Assembly (NCBI GenBank): GCA_958403905.1
Contig: CATXZD010000008.1
Span: 1 to 64,000 of the forward strand
Source of the DNA: an uncultured Ruminococcus sp.
GTDB taxonomy: Bacteria; Bacillota; Clostridia; Oscillospirales; Acutalibacteraceae
Direction of reading: 5' to 3'
DNA length: 64,000 nt
Below, one piece after another: positions 1-6,195 of this stretch. The position numbers and the translations under genes are program-made. The notes under the pieces are model-generated. The model was not told where the DNA came from, made no database searches, and saw only the letters and a list, made by a program, of their open reading frames with translations. Position 1 is the first letter of the stretch. Every line of letters starts with the position of its first letter.

Positions 1-112
1 CGTTCATTGCAGCCTGACGAACTCTCCAATCCTCGTCTTTAAGCCAACGCTCAATTGTTTCTAAACTTAATTCTTTTCTTATGTTTTTGTTAAAAGTCTT
101 GTTGTTTTTCAT
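1..112 (-). CDS. HEAT-like repeat protein, N-terminal part (cut by window start)
   Basis: An open frame reads leftward from an ATG at 112 off the window edge; 37 residues are visible. AGGAG lies 9 bases upstream of the ATG. Residues 17-36 read LETIERWLKDEDWRVRQAAM, which resembles one unit of a short helical HEAT-like repeat family in which 'ERWLKDEDxxVRxAAM' recurs. I infer a repeat protein of unknown role, probably for protein-protein contacts. Only one unit is visible, so the repeat call rests on likeness to the family, not on internal repetition. Confidence 0.55.
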   Translation of the reverse strand, partial: MKNNKTFNKNIRKELSLETIERWLKDEDWRVRQAAMN

Positions 113-153
113 CTTAAAATTCTCCTTTTAAGTGTTGAATTTTTCCGTTTATA

Positions 154-339
154 TTATGCGTTCGCAATCTGAGTCATAGCTTCATCAGTAGTAACAAAAC
201 CATTGTTATAACTATCTAAGGCATTTTTAATAGTGTTGATGATTTTTGTTTTTGCCCAGCTAACCATCAAAGGATTTTTCTTTATTGCGTTGATTCTATC
301 TGTAGCATATTCCGCTACATAACGTTTTTTATTTGTCAT
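154..339 (-). CDS. Small hypothetical phage protein (61 aa)
   Basis: Sixty-one residues, starting ATG with a strong GGAGGG site eight bases upstream. Lysine- and asparagine-rich, predicted mostly helical, without cysteines or membrane segments. It is the second gene of a leftward array of tiny genes, separated from its neighbour at 112 by 41 bases. I do not recognise a family. Its reality is supported by the ribosome binding site and by its place in an array with uniform spacing. Confidence 0.6.
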   Translation of the reverse strand: MTNKKRYVAEYATDRINAIKKNPLMVSWAKTKIINTIKNALDSYNNGFVTTDEAMTQIANA

Positions 340-381
340 TATTTTCCCTCCGACTTTATTTCTATTAATATTTTCATCTAT

Positions 382-513
382 TTATCTTTGAATAATATAT
401 AAACATTTTTTTTCATTATCGGGATTTACACGATAATCATAATGGATATTTTTATCTCGTAAGAGTTTTTGAAAAGCATTTGCATCCTCAGCAAAAGGAA
501 TTTCAATAACCAT
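382..513 (-). CDS. Very small hypothetical protein (43 aa), start uncertain
   Basis: An ATG-initiated frame of 43 residues (MVIEIPFAEDANAF... to ...CLYIIQR). There is no clear ribosome binding site before this ATG. The same frame stays open 15 codons further upstream to a TGA that overlaps the end of the neighbouring gene, and a well-placed ATG at the junction (ATGACAAAGG) is in the wrong frame and stops after 10 codons. A one-base frameshift near 530-545 would join the two, so this may be a damaged gene. Confidence 0.35.
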   Translation of the reverse strand: MVIEIPFAEDANAFQKLLRDKNIHYDYRVNPDNEKKCLYIIQR

Positions 514-555
514 AAAATCACTACCGTTATACCAACTTGAATTGTTGTTCCTTTG

Positions 556-747
556 TCATTGTAAACCTCTGTTAATATTCAAATCAAAATCCGCAAATAC
601 TGGCACACAGCTTTCGCATTTCATTTCTATTTGTTCTTTAATTAATGCTTTATTAAAATTTTCCGATGATGGATTTTTACAAATGCATAAACCATTATCA
701 CTCAGATAATAACAACAAACTCTGCAAGTATAAGTAAAATCATTCAT
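556..747 (-). CDS. Small cysteine-rich protein (63 aa)
   Basis: Sixty-three residues with CRVCC, CICK and CESC clusters (six to seven cysteines), consistent with a small zinc-binding fold. GGAGG lies seven bases before the ATG. It belongs to the leftward array of small genes. Specific function not recognised; small zinc proteins in phage early regions often act as host-takeover factors, but nothing here shows which. Confidence 0.6.
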   Translation of the reverse strand: MNDFTYTCRVCCYYLSDNGLCICKNPSSENFNKALIKEQIEMKCESCVPVFADFDLNINRGLQ

Positions 748-760
748 TGTAATTCCTCCG

Positions 761-943
761 TTAAATTTTTAGTCCAACCGCTTCAATATTAAATACATCA
801 GCGGTATTCACTTTGTGATCTTGTCCGTCATCATCTATAAAAATAAGATTTTGTCCGTCACAAGTAATTTCAGGATATTCCAATAAAATTATTGTCAAAC
901 TTCTATTGTTATCTTTATAAGTGGATTTTAATGCTGTTTTTAT
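761..943 (-). CDS. Small hypothetical protein (60 aa) with an apparent ATA start codon
   Basis: A 60-codon open frame follows a perfect GGGAGGT ribosome binding site (951-957) with a 7-base spacer, but the codon at the expected start is ATA (941-943), not ATG/GTG/TTG. The frame lies directly after the TAA stop of the upstream gene and in the same frame. The protein has an acidic stretch (IDDDGQDH). Either AUA initiates here, helped by translational coupling, or the start codon has mutated. A second small gene (RHH at 4614) shows the same pattern. Confidence 0.4.
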   Translation of the reverse strand: MKTALKSTYKDNNRSLTIILLEYPEITCDGQNLIFIDDDGQDHKVNTADVFNIEAVGLKI

Positions 944-1108
944 TTATATTACCTCCCATTCTGTTTCATTGAATTTTTCTATAAACTGTTTCCAGTTCAA
1001 TTCTTTCCAATGATTAACAATTTTTCTTTGCCATTTTTTGTTTTTGTATTTATATACACTTATTCCGTAAATTCCAAAAGCCACATAACAACTACTTGAA
1101 ATATCCAT
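944..1108 (-). CDS. Small hypothetical protein (54 aa)
   Basis: ATG at 1108, TAA at 944-946; 54 residues rich in Trp, Lys and Tyr (KKWQRK, HWKELNWKQF). Its ribosome binding site is weak. Its last codons contain the GGGAGGT site that serves the next frame, so the two are probably translated together. No family recognised. Confidence 0.45.
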   Translation of the reverse strand: MDISSSCYVAFGIYGISVYKYKNKKWQRKIVNHWKELNWKQFIEKFNETEWEVI

Positions 1109-1129
1109 ATACTCAGCGTGTTGAAAATA

Positions 1130-1192
1130 TTAGAGTTGTTTTCTTTTGTCCTCATAATTCGCTTTTAGTATTGTTATATCGTTTCTATTCAA
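1130..1192 (-). CDS. Possible 20-residue peptide with TTG start
   Basis: GGAGGT followed eight bases later by TTG opens a 20-codon frame (MNRNDITILKANYEDKRKQL) just after the stop of the 65-aa gene. The only support is the strong ribosome binding site and the tight packing with its neighbours. Confidence 0.3.
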   Translation of the reverse strand: MNRNDITILKANYEDKRKQL

Positions 1193-1204
1193 TTTTAACC
1201 TCCG

Positions 1205-1402
1205 TCAAATTTTCCGATATGCGTAATGCTCACACATATTATAAAATGATTTTTCCGCTTCCTCCCATACCTCATCAGCATCGTACCAAGACAAACCGCA
1301 GTTATTCCAAGCGGATTTATCCAAGCCGTTATACAGACAAGTTATGGCGTTCCTGTATGCTTTTTCTTTTAGAAAATTTCCGAATTTGTGTTGAGTGAAC
1401 AT
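1205..1402 (-). CDS. Small hypothetical protein (65 aa)
   Basis: Sixty-five residues, aromatic-rich (WNNCGLSWYDADEVWEEAEKSFYNMCEHYAYRKI). AGGAGGT lies seven bases before the ATG. The promoter-like repeat element at 1424-1439 ends only 21 bases upstream of the start, so the transcript leader would be extremely short if that element is the promoter. Family not recognised. Confidence 0.6.
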   Translation of the reverse strand: MFTQHKFGNFLKEKAYRNAITCLYNGLDKSAWNNCGLSWYDADEVWEEAEKSFYNMCEHYAYRKI

Positions 1403-1416
1403 TAATACCTCCTGTT

Positions 1417-1439
1417 AGTTTAATATATAGGTTTACCAA
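1417..1439 (-). promoter_or_regulatory. Repeated promoter/operator element, copy a
   Basis: On the minus strand TTGGTAAACCTATATA is followed after one T by TAAACT, a plausible -10 hexamer. The element occupies the 17-base spacer of a promoter for the 1402 gene. It matches the 16-base consensus of the other copies with one mismatch. Confidence 0.5.
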
Positions 1440-1548
1440 TTTCCCGATAAAGCACTGCCGTTACTTTGGATATAAGGCTTGTAGCTTTGTGTTTTGCTTT
1501 TAGATTTTCCGCTTGTCATCAGCTTTATGTTATGGAGTTTTGCGTTAG

Positions 1549-1599
1549 TTAGTAACTCTATATGTAATTTTACTATATTTTAACATATAGACTTGTTAT
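1549..1599. promoter_or_regulatory. Inverted pair of the repeated 16-base element (copies b and c)
   Basis: Copy b (plus strand, 1549-1564, TTAGTAACTCTATATG) faces copy c (minus strand, 1584-1599, ATAACAAGTCTATATG) across 19 bases. Copy c sits inside a good leftward promoter: TTGACA at about 1601-1606, a 17-base spacer, then TTAAAAT. The facing arrangement is more typical of an operator than of two promoters. Confidence 0.5.
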
Positions 1600-1676
1600 T
1601 TGTCAATGGATTTTCCACTGATTTCTGTTACAATATTGTAATTTCCCGTCAAGCGTAATAGCGTAACAGTATGATA

Positions 1677-2000
1677 TTAAAAAATCATTCTTGCGTTTTC
1701 AAAATTATCTACAATATTTTCCGCAATAAAATTCTTGACATTCTGCATATTGACTTCGATTCCGAGTTTTTCCATTATCCTACCAAGATTGATAATAGAT
1801 TCTGAATAATATTGATTCCAGCTATTTTGCCCGATAGAGTAAAATTCATCAGTCCATAATTCACCGTTCGATTTATCAAACATCAATTCTCCGTATTTGG
1901 GAGAATAATAGCCGCCTGAATTATAACGCTTGTATTCTCCGACTGCTTTTTTAAGTCCTTTAATTTTTAATGTTGTTGTCTGATTAGTTGTTGTTGTCAT
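1677..2000 (-). CDS. Hypothetical phage protein (107 aa)
   Basis: One hundred and seven residues, starting ATG with AGAGGAAAACAG upstream. The first ten residues are almost all Thr, Asn and Gln (MTTTTNQTTTLKIKGLKK), then a Gly/Tyr-rich segment with GGYYSPKYGELMFDKSNGELW. No membrane segment or cysteine motif. Family not recognised; it is the largest gene of the leftmost array. Confidence 0.6.
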   Translation of the reverse strand: MTTTTNQTTTLKIKGLKKAVGEYKRYNSGGYYSPKYGELMFDKSNGELWTDEFYSIGQNSWNQYYSESIINLGRIMEKLGIEVNMQNVKNFIAENIVDNFENARMIF

Positions 2001-2036
2001 TCTGTTTTCCTCTTTTCTTAATCGTTATTTTATTTA

Positions 2037-2188
2037 TCAAGCATATATCAAACTCTTAGCAATTTTTAAATATTCCTCATCTTTTACATAGTTAATAAAT
2101 CTATCTTTTATAGTTTGCGCAATTTCTGATATGTCGTCGCTTTGTGTTTCTGATCCTGTCGCAAAAACTCAATTGCTTTATATTTCAT
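2037..2188 (-). pseudogene. Small gene split by a one-base frameshift (or -1 frameshifting)
   Basis: AGGAGG precedes ATG at 2188, which opens MKYKAIEFLRQDQKH... and stops after 26 codons. At TTTTTG (codons EFL) the -1 frame continues as ATGSETQSDDISEIAQTIKDR and runs to a TGA at 2037-2039 with a protein-like, acidic/helical composition. A single T lost from the T run, or -1 slippage on it, would explain this. Whether it is decay or recoding cannot be told from one copy. Confidence 0.4.
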
Positions 2189-2350
2189 TTTTGTTTCCTC
2201 CTGTTGTAAATAAAATTTCAAATAGTCTTTGATTTTCCGATATTTAAAAGATAAAAGACGGTACAAGAGTAAAGCGAAAAATACAAGCTATAAGCATATT
2301 TAAAATTTTGTTCAGTATTATCCGCTTTACTCCCAGACTTTAATTATCCG

Positions 2351-2542
2351 TTATTCCTCTGTTGATTCTGTTTGTTCTGAGCCAATATCAGGAATATACA
2401 AATAAAAATCATCTATTGATGGTAGCTGCATTACTTCCTCTAATGGAATATCGGAATTTTTAAAAGCTTTTTGTAGTGTTACGTTGCCGATTCTAACTTC
2501 CAATATGTAATTCCCATTAGATTTTGACTGTAGCATTCCCAT
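2351..2542 (-). CDS. Small hypothetical protein (63 aa)
   Basis: Sixty-three residues, ATG with AAGGAGGG upstream. Begins MGMLQSKSNGNYILEVRIGNV, with an acidic C-terminus (PDIGSEQTESTEE). No family recognised. An inverted repeat (2267-2276 with 2323-2332) follows the stop and may end its transcript. Confidence 0.55.
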   Translation of the reverse strand: MGMLQSKSNGNYILEVRIGNVTLQKAFKNSDIPLEEVMQLPSIDDFYLYIPDIGSEQTESTEE

Positions 2543-2702
2543 ACTTTTGTACCCTCCTTTTCTTTTTATTCCGCTTATTAAAGCGGTTGTTCCGTCATTT
2601 TATGACGGTTTTAGAGTGTATAAGCACTCATTCCAACCTACAAGATTTTTGTTGTTATATTATCTTATAAGTTGAGTCAATGCTTATACTTTACTTATTA
2701 CC

Positions 2703-2885
2703 TTATTTTTCATATAAATATTTATTGCCATCAACAATTATGTAATACATATTGTTATAATCGGTACATTCCTCCATATACTGATTTTTTACAACGTGAT
2801 TACAACCTATGGCAAAGCCAACATAAAAGGCTACAATGGTAACAATAAGCATAATAATTGTTACAATAATAGTTTTCTTTTTCAT
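2703..2885 (-). CDS. Small single-pass membrane protein (60 aa)
   Basis: After MKKK, residues 5-27 form one strongly hydrophobic segment (TIIVTIIMLIVTIVAFYVGFA), followed by a short polar tail containing two cysteines and KYLYEK. AAGGAG lies upstream. N-in/C-out topology is likely from the lysines. Small membrane proteins in this position often act in superinfection exclusion or lysogenic conversion, but nothing identifies its role. Confidence 0.55.
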   Translation of the reverse strand: MKKKTIIVTIIMLIVTIVAFYVGFAIGCNHVVKNQYMEECTDYNNMYYIIVDGNKYLYEK

Positions 2886-2901
2886 TTTCTTTGACTCCTT
2901 T

Positions 2902-3078
2902 TTATATTTTTTCTCTATGCAATTTCATTCTAATTGCTTTTGCATATGTATCATTATTAATATAATCTTTTTTAACTCTACGAGATTCTTCTATATCTTC
3001 TGTGCAATATACAGACTCAAAGCCATATCCATAATCAATTTCAATGTGGTAAACATCTTTTGTTTTTCTAATATACAT
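2902..3078 (-). CDS. Small hypothetical protein (58 aa)
   Basis: ATG at 3078 with AAGGAGC upstream; TAA at 2902-2904. Fifty-eight residues beginning MYIRKTKDVYHIEIDYGYGF, the second half lysine/arginine-rich. It ends 17 bases before the start of the membrane protein gene, so the two are probably co-transcribed. No family recognised. Confidence 0.55.
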   Translation of the reverse strand: MYIRKTKDVYHIEIDYGYGFESVYCTEDIEESRRVKKDYINNDTYAKAIRMKLHREKI

Positions 3079-3109
3079 TTTTATGCTCCTTTATTTTCTG
3101 AATAGTTAA

Positions 3110-3343
3110 TTAAAATACTTGCAATAATATTGAATTACGTGCAATAATAGCGTAAAACTTATTTGTTTTATTGTCTTTAAATAAACCGCCGTTCAAGCCG
3201 TTTATTCCTCTGCTATACGCAATTTTTTCAATATTAATACTATTCAATAATTCATTTGTTTGTACAAAAGAATAGTTAGTTATATCAATTGCAATTCCCT
3301 GATTAACAAGCTCTTTTAGTTGTTTTTGTGTATATTTTTTCAT
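3110..3343 (-). CDS. Small hypothetical protein (77 aa)
   Basis: Seventy-seven residues, ATG with AAAGGATG upstream. N-terminus MKKYTQKQLKELVNQGIAID; central Gly-rich GINGLNGGLFKD. No cysteine cluster or membrane segment. Family not recognised. Confidence 0.55.
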   Translation of the reverse strand: MKKYTQKQLKELVNQGIAIDITNYSFVQTNELLNSINIEKIAYSRGINGLNGGLFKDNKTNKFYAIIARNSILLQVF

Positions 3344-3430
3344 AATTTAATCATCCTTTATTTTTATTTTTTTTAGGCTTTAACCCTTAATACTATACAA
3401 TAACAGTTGCTATTATATAGCGGTTAAAGA

Positions 3431-3724
3431 TTAAATTAAAACGCAAGTATCAAGTGGATTTTCGCAAGGATCGCATCCAAACCAAAATCCATCCCCTTTT
3501 ATATTTGTATAGCTGCCCCATTTACAAGTTTTTATTTCAAAAGTTGCAGCCTCCATCCCCTTTTGTACATAAAGTATATCGGAAGTTGAAATATTATTAA
3601 AGCGGTTTAATTTGTTCTGTACTTTATTAATAAAGTCAAATGCTAATTGTTTTGTACGCTTTTTTGCATCTGTACAATAAAAACAATCTTTACCATACAT
3701 ACGTATATAATAACCTTTTTTCAT
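3431..3724 (-). CDS. Hypothetical phage protein (97 aa)
   Basis: I take the ATG at 3724 as start because AAAGG is correctly spaced for it, whereas the in-frame ATG at 3733 directly abuts the AAAGG. The protein starts MKKGYYIRMYGKDCFYC and has a basic segment TDAKKRTKQLAF. The C-terminus WFGCDPCENPLDTCVLI has three cysteines that with CFYC could bind zinc. Copy d of the repeated element lies about 120 bases upstream. Confidence 0.55.
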   Translation of the reverse strand: MKKGYYIRMYGKDCFYCTDAKKRTKQLAFDFINKVQNKLNRFNNISTSDILYVQKGMEAATFEIKTCKWGSYTNIKGDGFWFGCDPCENPLDTCVLI

Positions 3725-3844
3725 TTTTACCATCCTTTCCCTTTTTTAAATTTTTAAGTGTTAGTTTAAAGTTTAAACACTCAATACTAAAGTCAATTAG
3801 CTTGACTTTAGCGGTTCAATGTTTAAAGTTTGTTTAATTCTAAA

Positions 3845-3860
3845 CATATAGGTTTGCTAA
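3845..3860 (-). promoter_or_regulatory. Repeated promoter/operator element, copy d
   Basis: TTAGCAAACCTATATG on the minus strand, followed by TTTAGAAT, which offers a -10-like TAGAAT. It sits between the genes at 3724 and 4260 and would drive the former. Confidence 0.5.
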
Positions 3861-3867
3861 CTTATAC

Positions 3868-4260
3868 TTAATAATTTTCAAAATAAGTATTCAATAACTC
3901 AATTTCAGCATCTGTAAATAATCGATCAAGTGCTTTTGCCGTACGTTTACAAGCATTATAAGCCTTTCTGCCTTTACGGATATTTTGCGAGTTGTCAGTA
4001 TATCCAAACTCAGTTAAAAAATCGTCAACGTTTGCGGAGCAATTAAAGCAGCTTGCATCAGATAACAAACAGTATAAGCAGTCTTTTTTATTCGGCTTTT
4101 CGTACTCAATGTTACATTGATAATTAAAACTGTATTGTTTGTTGTTATACTTGATTTTACATTTATAAAGCGTATGCGATGGAGTAAATAAATCTTTTTG
4201 TTCCTCGGCTATTTTAGTCGTAAACTTAATGTTGTTTAAAATAGTATTAACGTTTAACAT
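3868..4260 (-). CDS. Hypothetical cysteine-containing protein (130 aa)
   Basis: One hundred and thirty residues, ATG with AGAGGT upstream. A central cluster CLYCLLSDASCFNC (around residues 69-82) looks like a metal site; the C-terminal half has RKGRKAYNACKRTAKALDRLF. It is the first gene of the leftward array, downstream of two tandem copies of the repeated element (4319-4334, 4405-4420). Function not recognised. Confidence 0.6.
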   Translation of the reverse strand: MLNVNTILNNIKFTTKIAEEQKDLFTPSHTLYKCKIKYNNKQYSFNYQCNIEYEKPNKKDCLYCLLSDASCFNCSANVDDFLTEFGYTDNSQNIRKGRKAYNACKRTAKALDRLFTDAEIELLNTYFENY

Positions 4261-4318
4261 TTTAGTTACCTCTTTTCTTTTATTTTTTTAATTTTAAGTT
4301 TAAGTTTTTAAATCTTAA

Positions 4319-4334
4319 TATATAGACTTGCTAA
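4319..4334 (-). promoter_or_regulatory. Repeated promoter/operator element, copy e
   Basis: TTAGCAAGTCTATATA followed by T and TAAGAT (-10-like); upstream hexamer TTAAAG. Fifty-eight bases upstream of the 4260 start. Confidence 0.55.
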
Positions 4335-4404
4335 CTTTAACAAGTTTGTGCCGCTTTTGTTAGCGGTTTGTTTTGTGTATTCCTTTGTTGTGACTACATC
4401 TTAC

Positions 4405-4420
4405 CATATAGGTTTACTAA
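4405..4420 (-). promoter_or_regulatory. Repeated promoter/operator element, copy f
   Basis: TTAGTAAACCTATATG flanked by TTGCAA upstream and G-TAAGAT downstream, exactly filling a 17-base promoter spacer. This is the clearest promoter-like copy. Confidence 0.6.
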
Positions 4421-4613
4421 TTGCAAGTTACAAGTTTGTAATCATTAAGGCTGATCAAGTGATTTATAGGTTATTTTGAGATTTTATATAAGATTATAAA
4501 ATTAAAAACGGCTTTAATATGCGATTTTTTAAGGTTACAATATTGTAATAAATTATTTTTGAAAAAGGTATTGAATTTATACCCATTAAGTATATAATAG
4601 GTGTATAAGAGAG

Positions 4614-4778
4614 GTGATAAAAATACAACGCACTTACAATTTACCCGATGAATTATACGAACGTGTTAAAAAATATGCTAAAGAAAATTATATTGATGTG
4701 ACAACGGTTTTAAAATTAGCGTTAAATGAATATTTAAAAAAACACGATTCATCAAATTCAAAGGATAAAAACAAGTAA
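4614..4778 (+). CDS. Ribbon-helix-helix DNA-binding protein
   Basis: Residues RTYNLPDELYERVKKYAKEN then IDVTTVLKLALNEYLKK match the Arc/CopG/MetJ ribbon-helix-helix pattern: a short basic beta strand followed by two helices. Such proteins bind operators as dimers. The frame can start at GTG 4614, but that GTG lies inside the best ribosome binding site; with AGAGGTG as the site, the well-spaced codon is ATA at 4623 (M/IQRTYNLPDE), which is also where homologous short proteins usually begin. It faces the leftward array, so it is a candidate switch regulator, possibly binding the repeated element (inference). Confidence 0.65.
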   Translation: MIKIQRTYNLPDELYERVKKYAKENYIDVTTVLKLALNEYLKKHDSSNSKDKNK

Positions 4779-4787
4779 AAACAAAAT

Positions 4788-4827
4788 GCGCTATCTGTTT
4801 ACCGGTCAAAGTAAGAACAGATAACGC
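4788..4827 (+). terminator. Hairpin after the RHH gene
   Basis: GCGCTATCTGTT pairs with AACAGATAACGC (11 of 12 pairs, one mismatch) across a 16-base loop. No clear T run follows, so termination is likely but not certain. Confidence 0.45.
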
Positions 4828-4941
4828 AGCTAACGCAAAGACAAAGAGAAAATCTTTATCTAATGCAATATTATTGTATTGTATTAGCTTCTTTTTGTCA
4901 AGTGTTAAATTACATTTACAAAAGGAGGTTATTTTTTTATT

Positions 4942-5754
4942 GTGGAAAATAATAATTTAAGTATGCAAGTTTTCAATGATCCGAGTTTTGGAGAATTACG
5001 AACAATAATTCTTGACGGCGAACCTTATTTTATCGGTAAAGATGTAGCGGATTCTTTAGGATATAGCAATCCGAGAGATGCACTAAATAAGTATGTTAGT
5101 AAGGAAGATAAAAATACCGTCGCAATTTACGACGGTATTCGAGGCAATCCAAATAAAGTTATTATTAATGAATCAGGTTTATACAGTCTTATTCTTTCTT
5201 CTAAATTGCCGACAGCTAAAAAGTTTAAACACTGGATCACTTCCGAGGTATTGCCGACAATTAGAAAATCAGGCGGCTACATAAATAACGATGAATTATT
5301 TATCAATACTTATTTACCAAATGCAGATGAACAAACAAAGATGATGTTTAAAACTCAACTTTCAGCAATTAAAGACTTAAATTCAAAAGTCGGCAAGCTG
5401 CAAGAAGAGAATACAAAACTTAACTCTTTAAATAATATTCTTATTGAAGATACGCAAGAATGGGAGTATAGCAAAATAATTAATGCACTCATACGCAAGT
5501 ACGCTTCAGAATGCTGTAGCAACAATTTTCAAGTTGCATGGAATACATATTATAAAGCATTGAGATACAAATATAGTATTGATATACTGCGGCGAAAAGG
5601 CAAAGAAAAAAGTAACAACTCTGTATTTGATGTTTTATCAGATGATGAATTAAAAAAAGCTGTTAAAATAGCCGTTGCATTGTGTGAGAAAAACAATATT
5701 AATGTTGTTAATACAATCAATGAAGTTAATTATAATTTAGTTAAAGATTTTTAA
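4942..5754 (+). CDS. BRO-N domain phage antirepressor (270 aa)
   Basis: Starts GTG behind AAAGGAGGTTA. Residues 5-115 are a typical BRO-N/antirepressor domain: 'FGELRTIILDGEPYFIGKDV', 'LGYSNPRDALNKYV', 'IINESGLYSLILSSKLPTAK' and 'VLPTIRKSGGYI'. A coiled-coil linker follows (about 140-170), then a basic C-terminal domain without a family I can name. Proteins of this class bind DNA and counter phage repressors or regulate early genes. Placed just after the RHH regulator and transcribed with the hypothetical gene at 5779. Confidence 0.85.
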   Translation: MENNNLSMQVFNDPSFGELRTIILDGEPYFIGKDVADSLGYSNPRDALNKYVSKEDKNTVAIYDGIRGNPNKVIINESGLYSLILSSKLPTAKKFKHWITSEVLPTIRKSGGYINNDELFINTYLPNADEQTKMMFKTQLSAIKDLNSKVGKLQEENTKLNSLNNILIEDTQEWEYSKIINALIRKYASECCSNNFQVAWNTYYKALRYKYSIDILRRKGKEKSNNSVFDVLSDDELKKAVKIAVALCEKNNINVVNTINEVNYNLVKDF

Positions 5755-5778
5755 AGAAAAAAAGGAGATTAAAATATT

Positions 5779-6195
5779 ATGAAAGTAAAAGAGATATACA
5801 ATAACAATAAAACATTACTTGTAAACTACAGAAATAATGCAGCTTCTGAAATGCAACAATTTATTGATTCTTTACTCTTGATGGAGAAAGTAAAAGAAGA
5901 TATACCAAAGGCAAAATTAACAATTAGTATAGGAAGAAAATACAATGATAAATTTGTATCTGTTTTATCTTCTGTAATTAAGAACCCCATTATTTCAATA
6001 GATTCATATAATAAGCAGGAGTCGCAAATTTTGATTAAAGACAAATTACATAATGAAAATATTTCTTTATTCAATTTGACGGCCGTTAAAAACCTTGAAA
6101 CAAAAGTTTATGAAACCGAAAATTATAAACAGTTGTTCGCAAGTTTTAGATATTGTCATAATGATTATAATCTTTATTTGACAATTTACAATTAA
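5779..6195 (+). CDS. Hypothetical protein (138 aa)
   Basis: Starts ATG with AAAGGAGATT upstream, 25 bases after the antirepressor gene, so the same operon. The sequence MKVKEIYNNNKTLLVNYRNNAASEMQQFID is helical; the rest mixed. No cysteines of note, no membrane segment. Family not recognised. Confidence 0.55.
   Translation: MKVKEIYNNNKTLLVNYRNNAASEMQQFIDSLLLMEKVKEDIPKAKLTISIGRKYNDKFVSVLSSVIKNPIISIDSYNKQESQILIKDKLHNENISLFNLTAVKNLETKVYETENYKQLFASFRYCHNDYNLYLTIYN

Larger units (their letters stand above)
4261..4613. promoter_or_regulatory. Divergent control region between leftward and rightward genes
   Basis: This 353-base gap carries two leftward copies of the repeated element and, at 4571-4598, a rightward promoter (TTGAAT, 16-base spacer, TATAAT) for the RHH gene. 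A short inverted repeat GGTAT/ATACC (4567-4583) overlaps that -35. The layout resembles a phage genetic switch. Confidence 0.5.
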
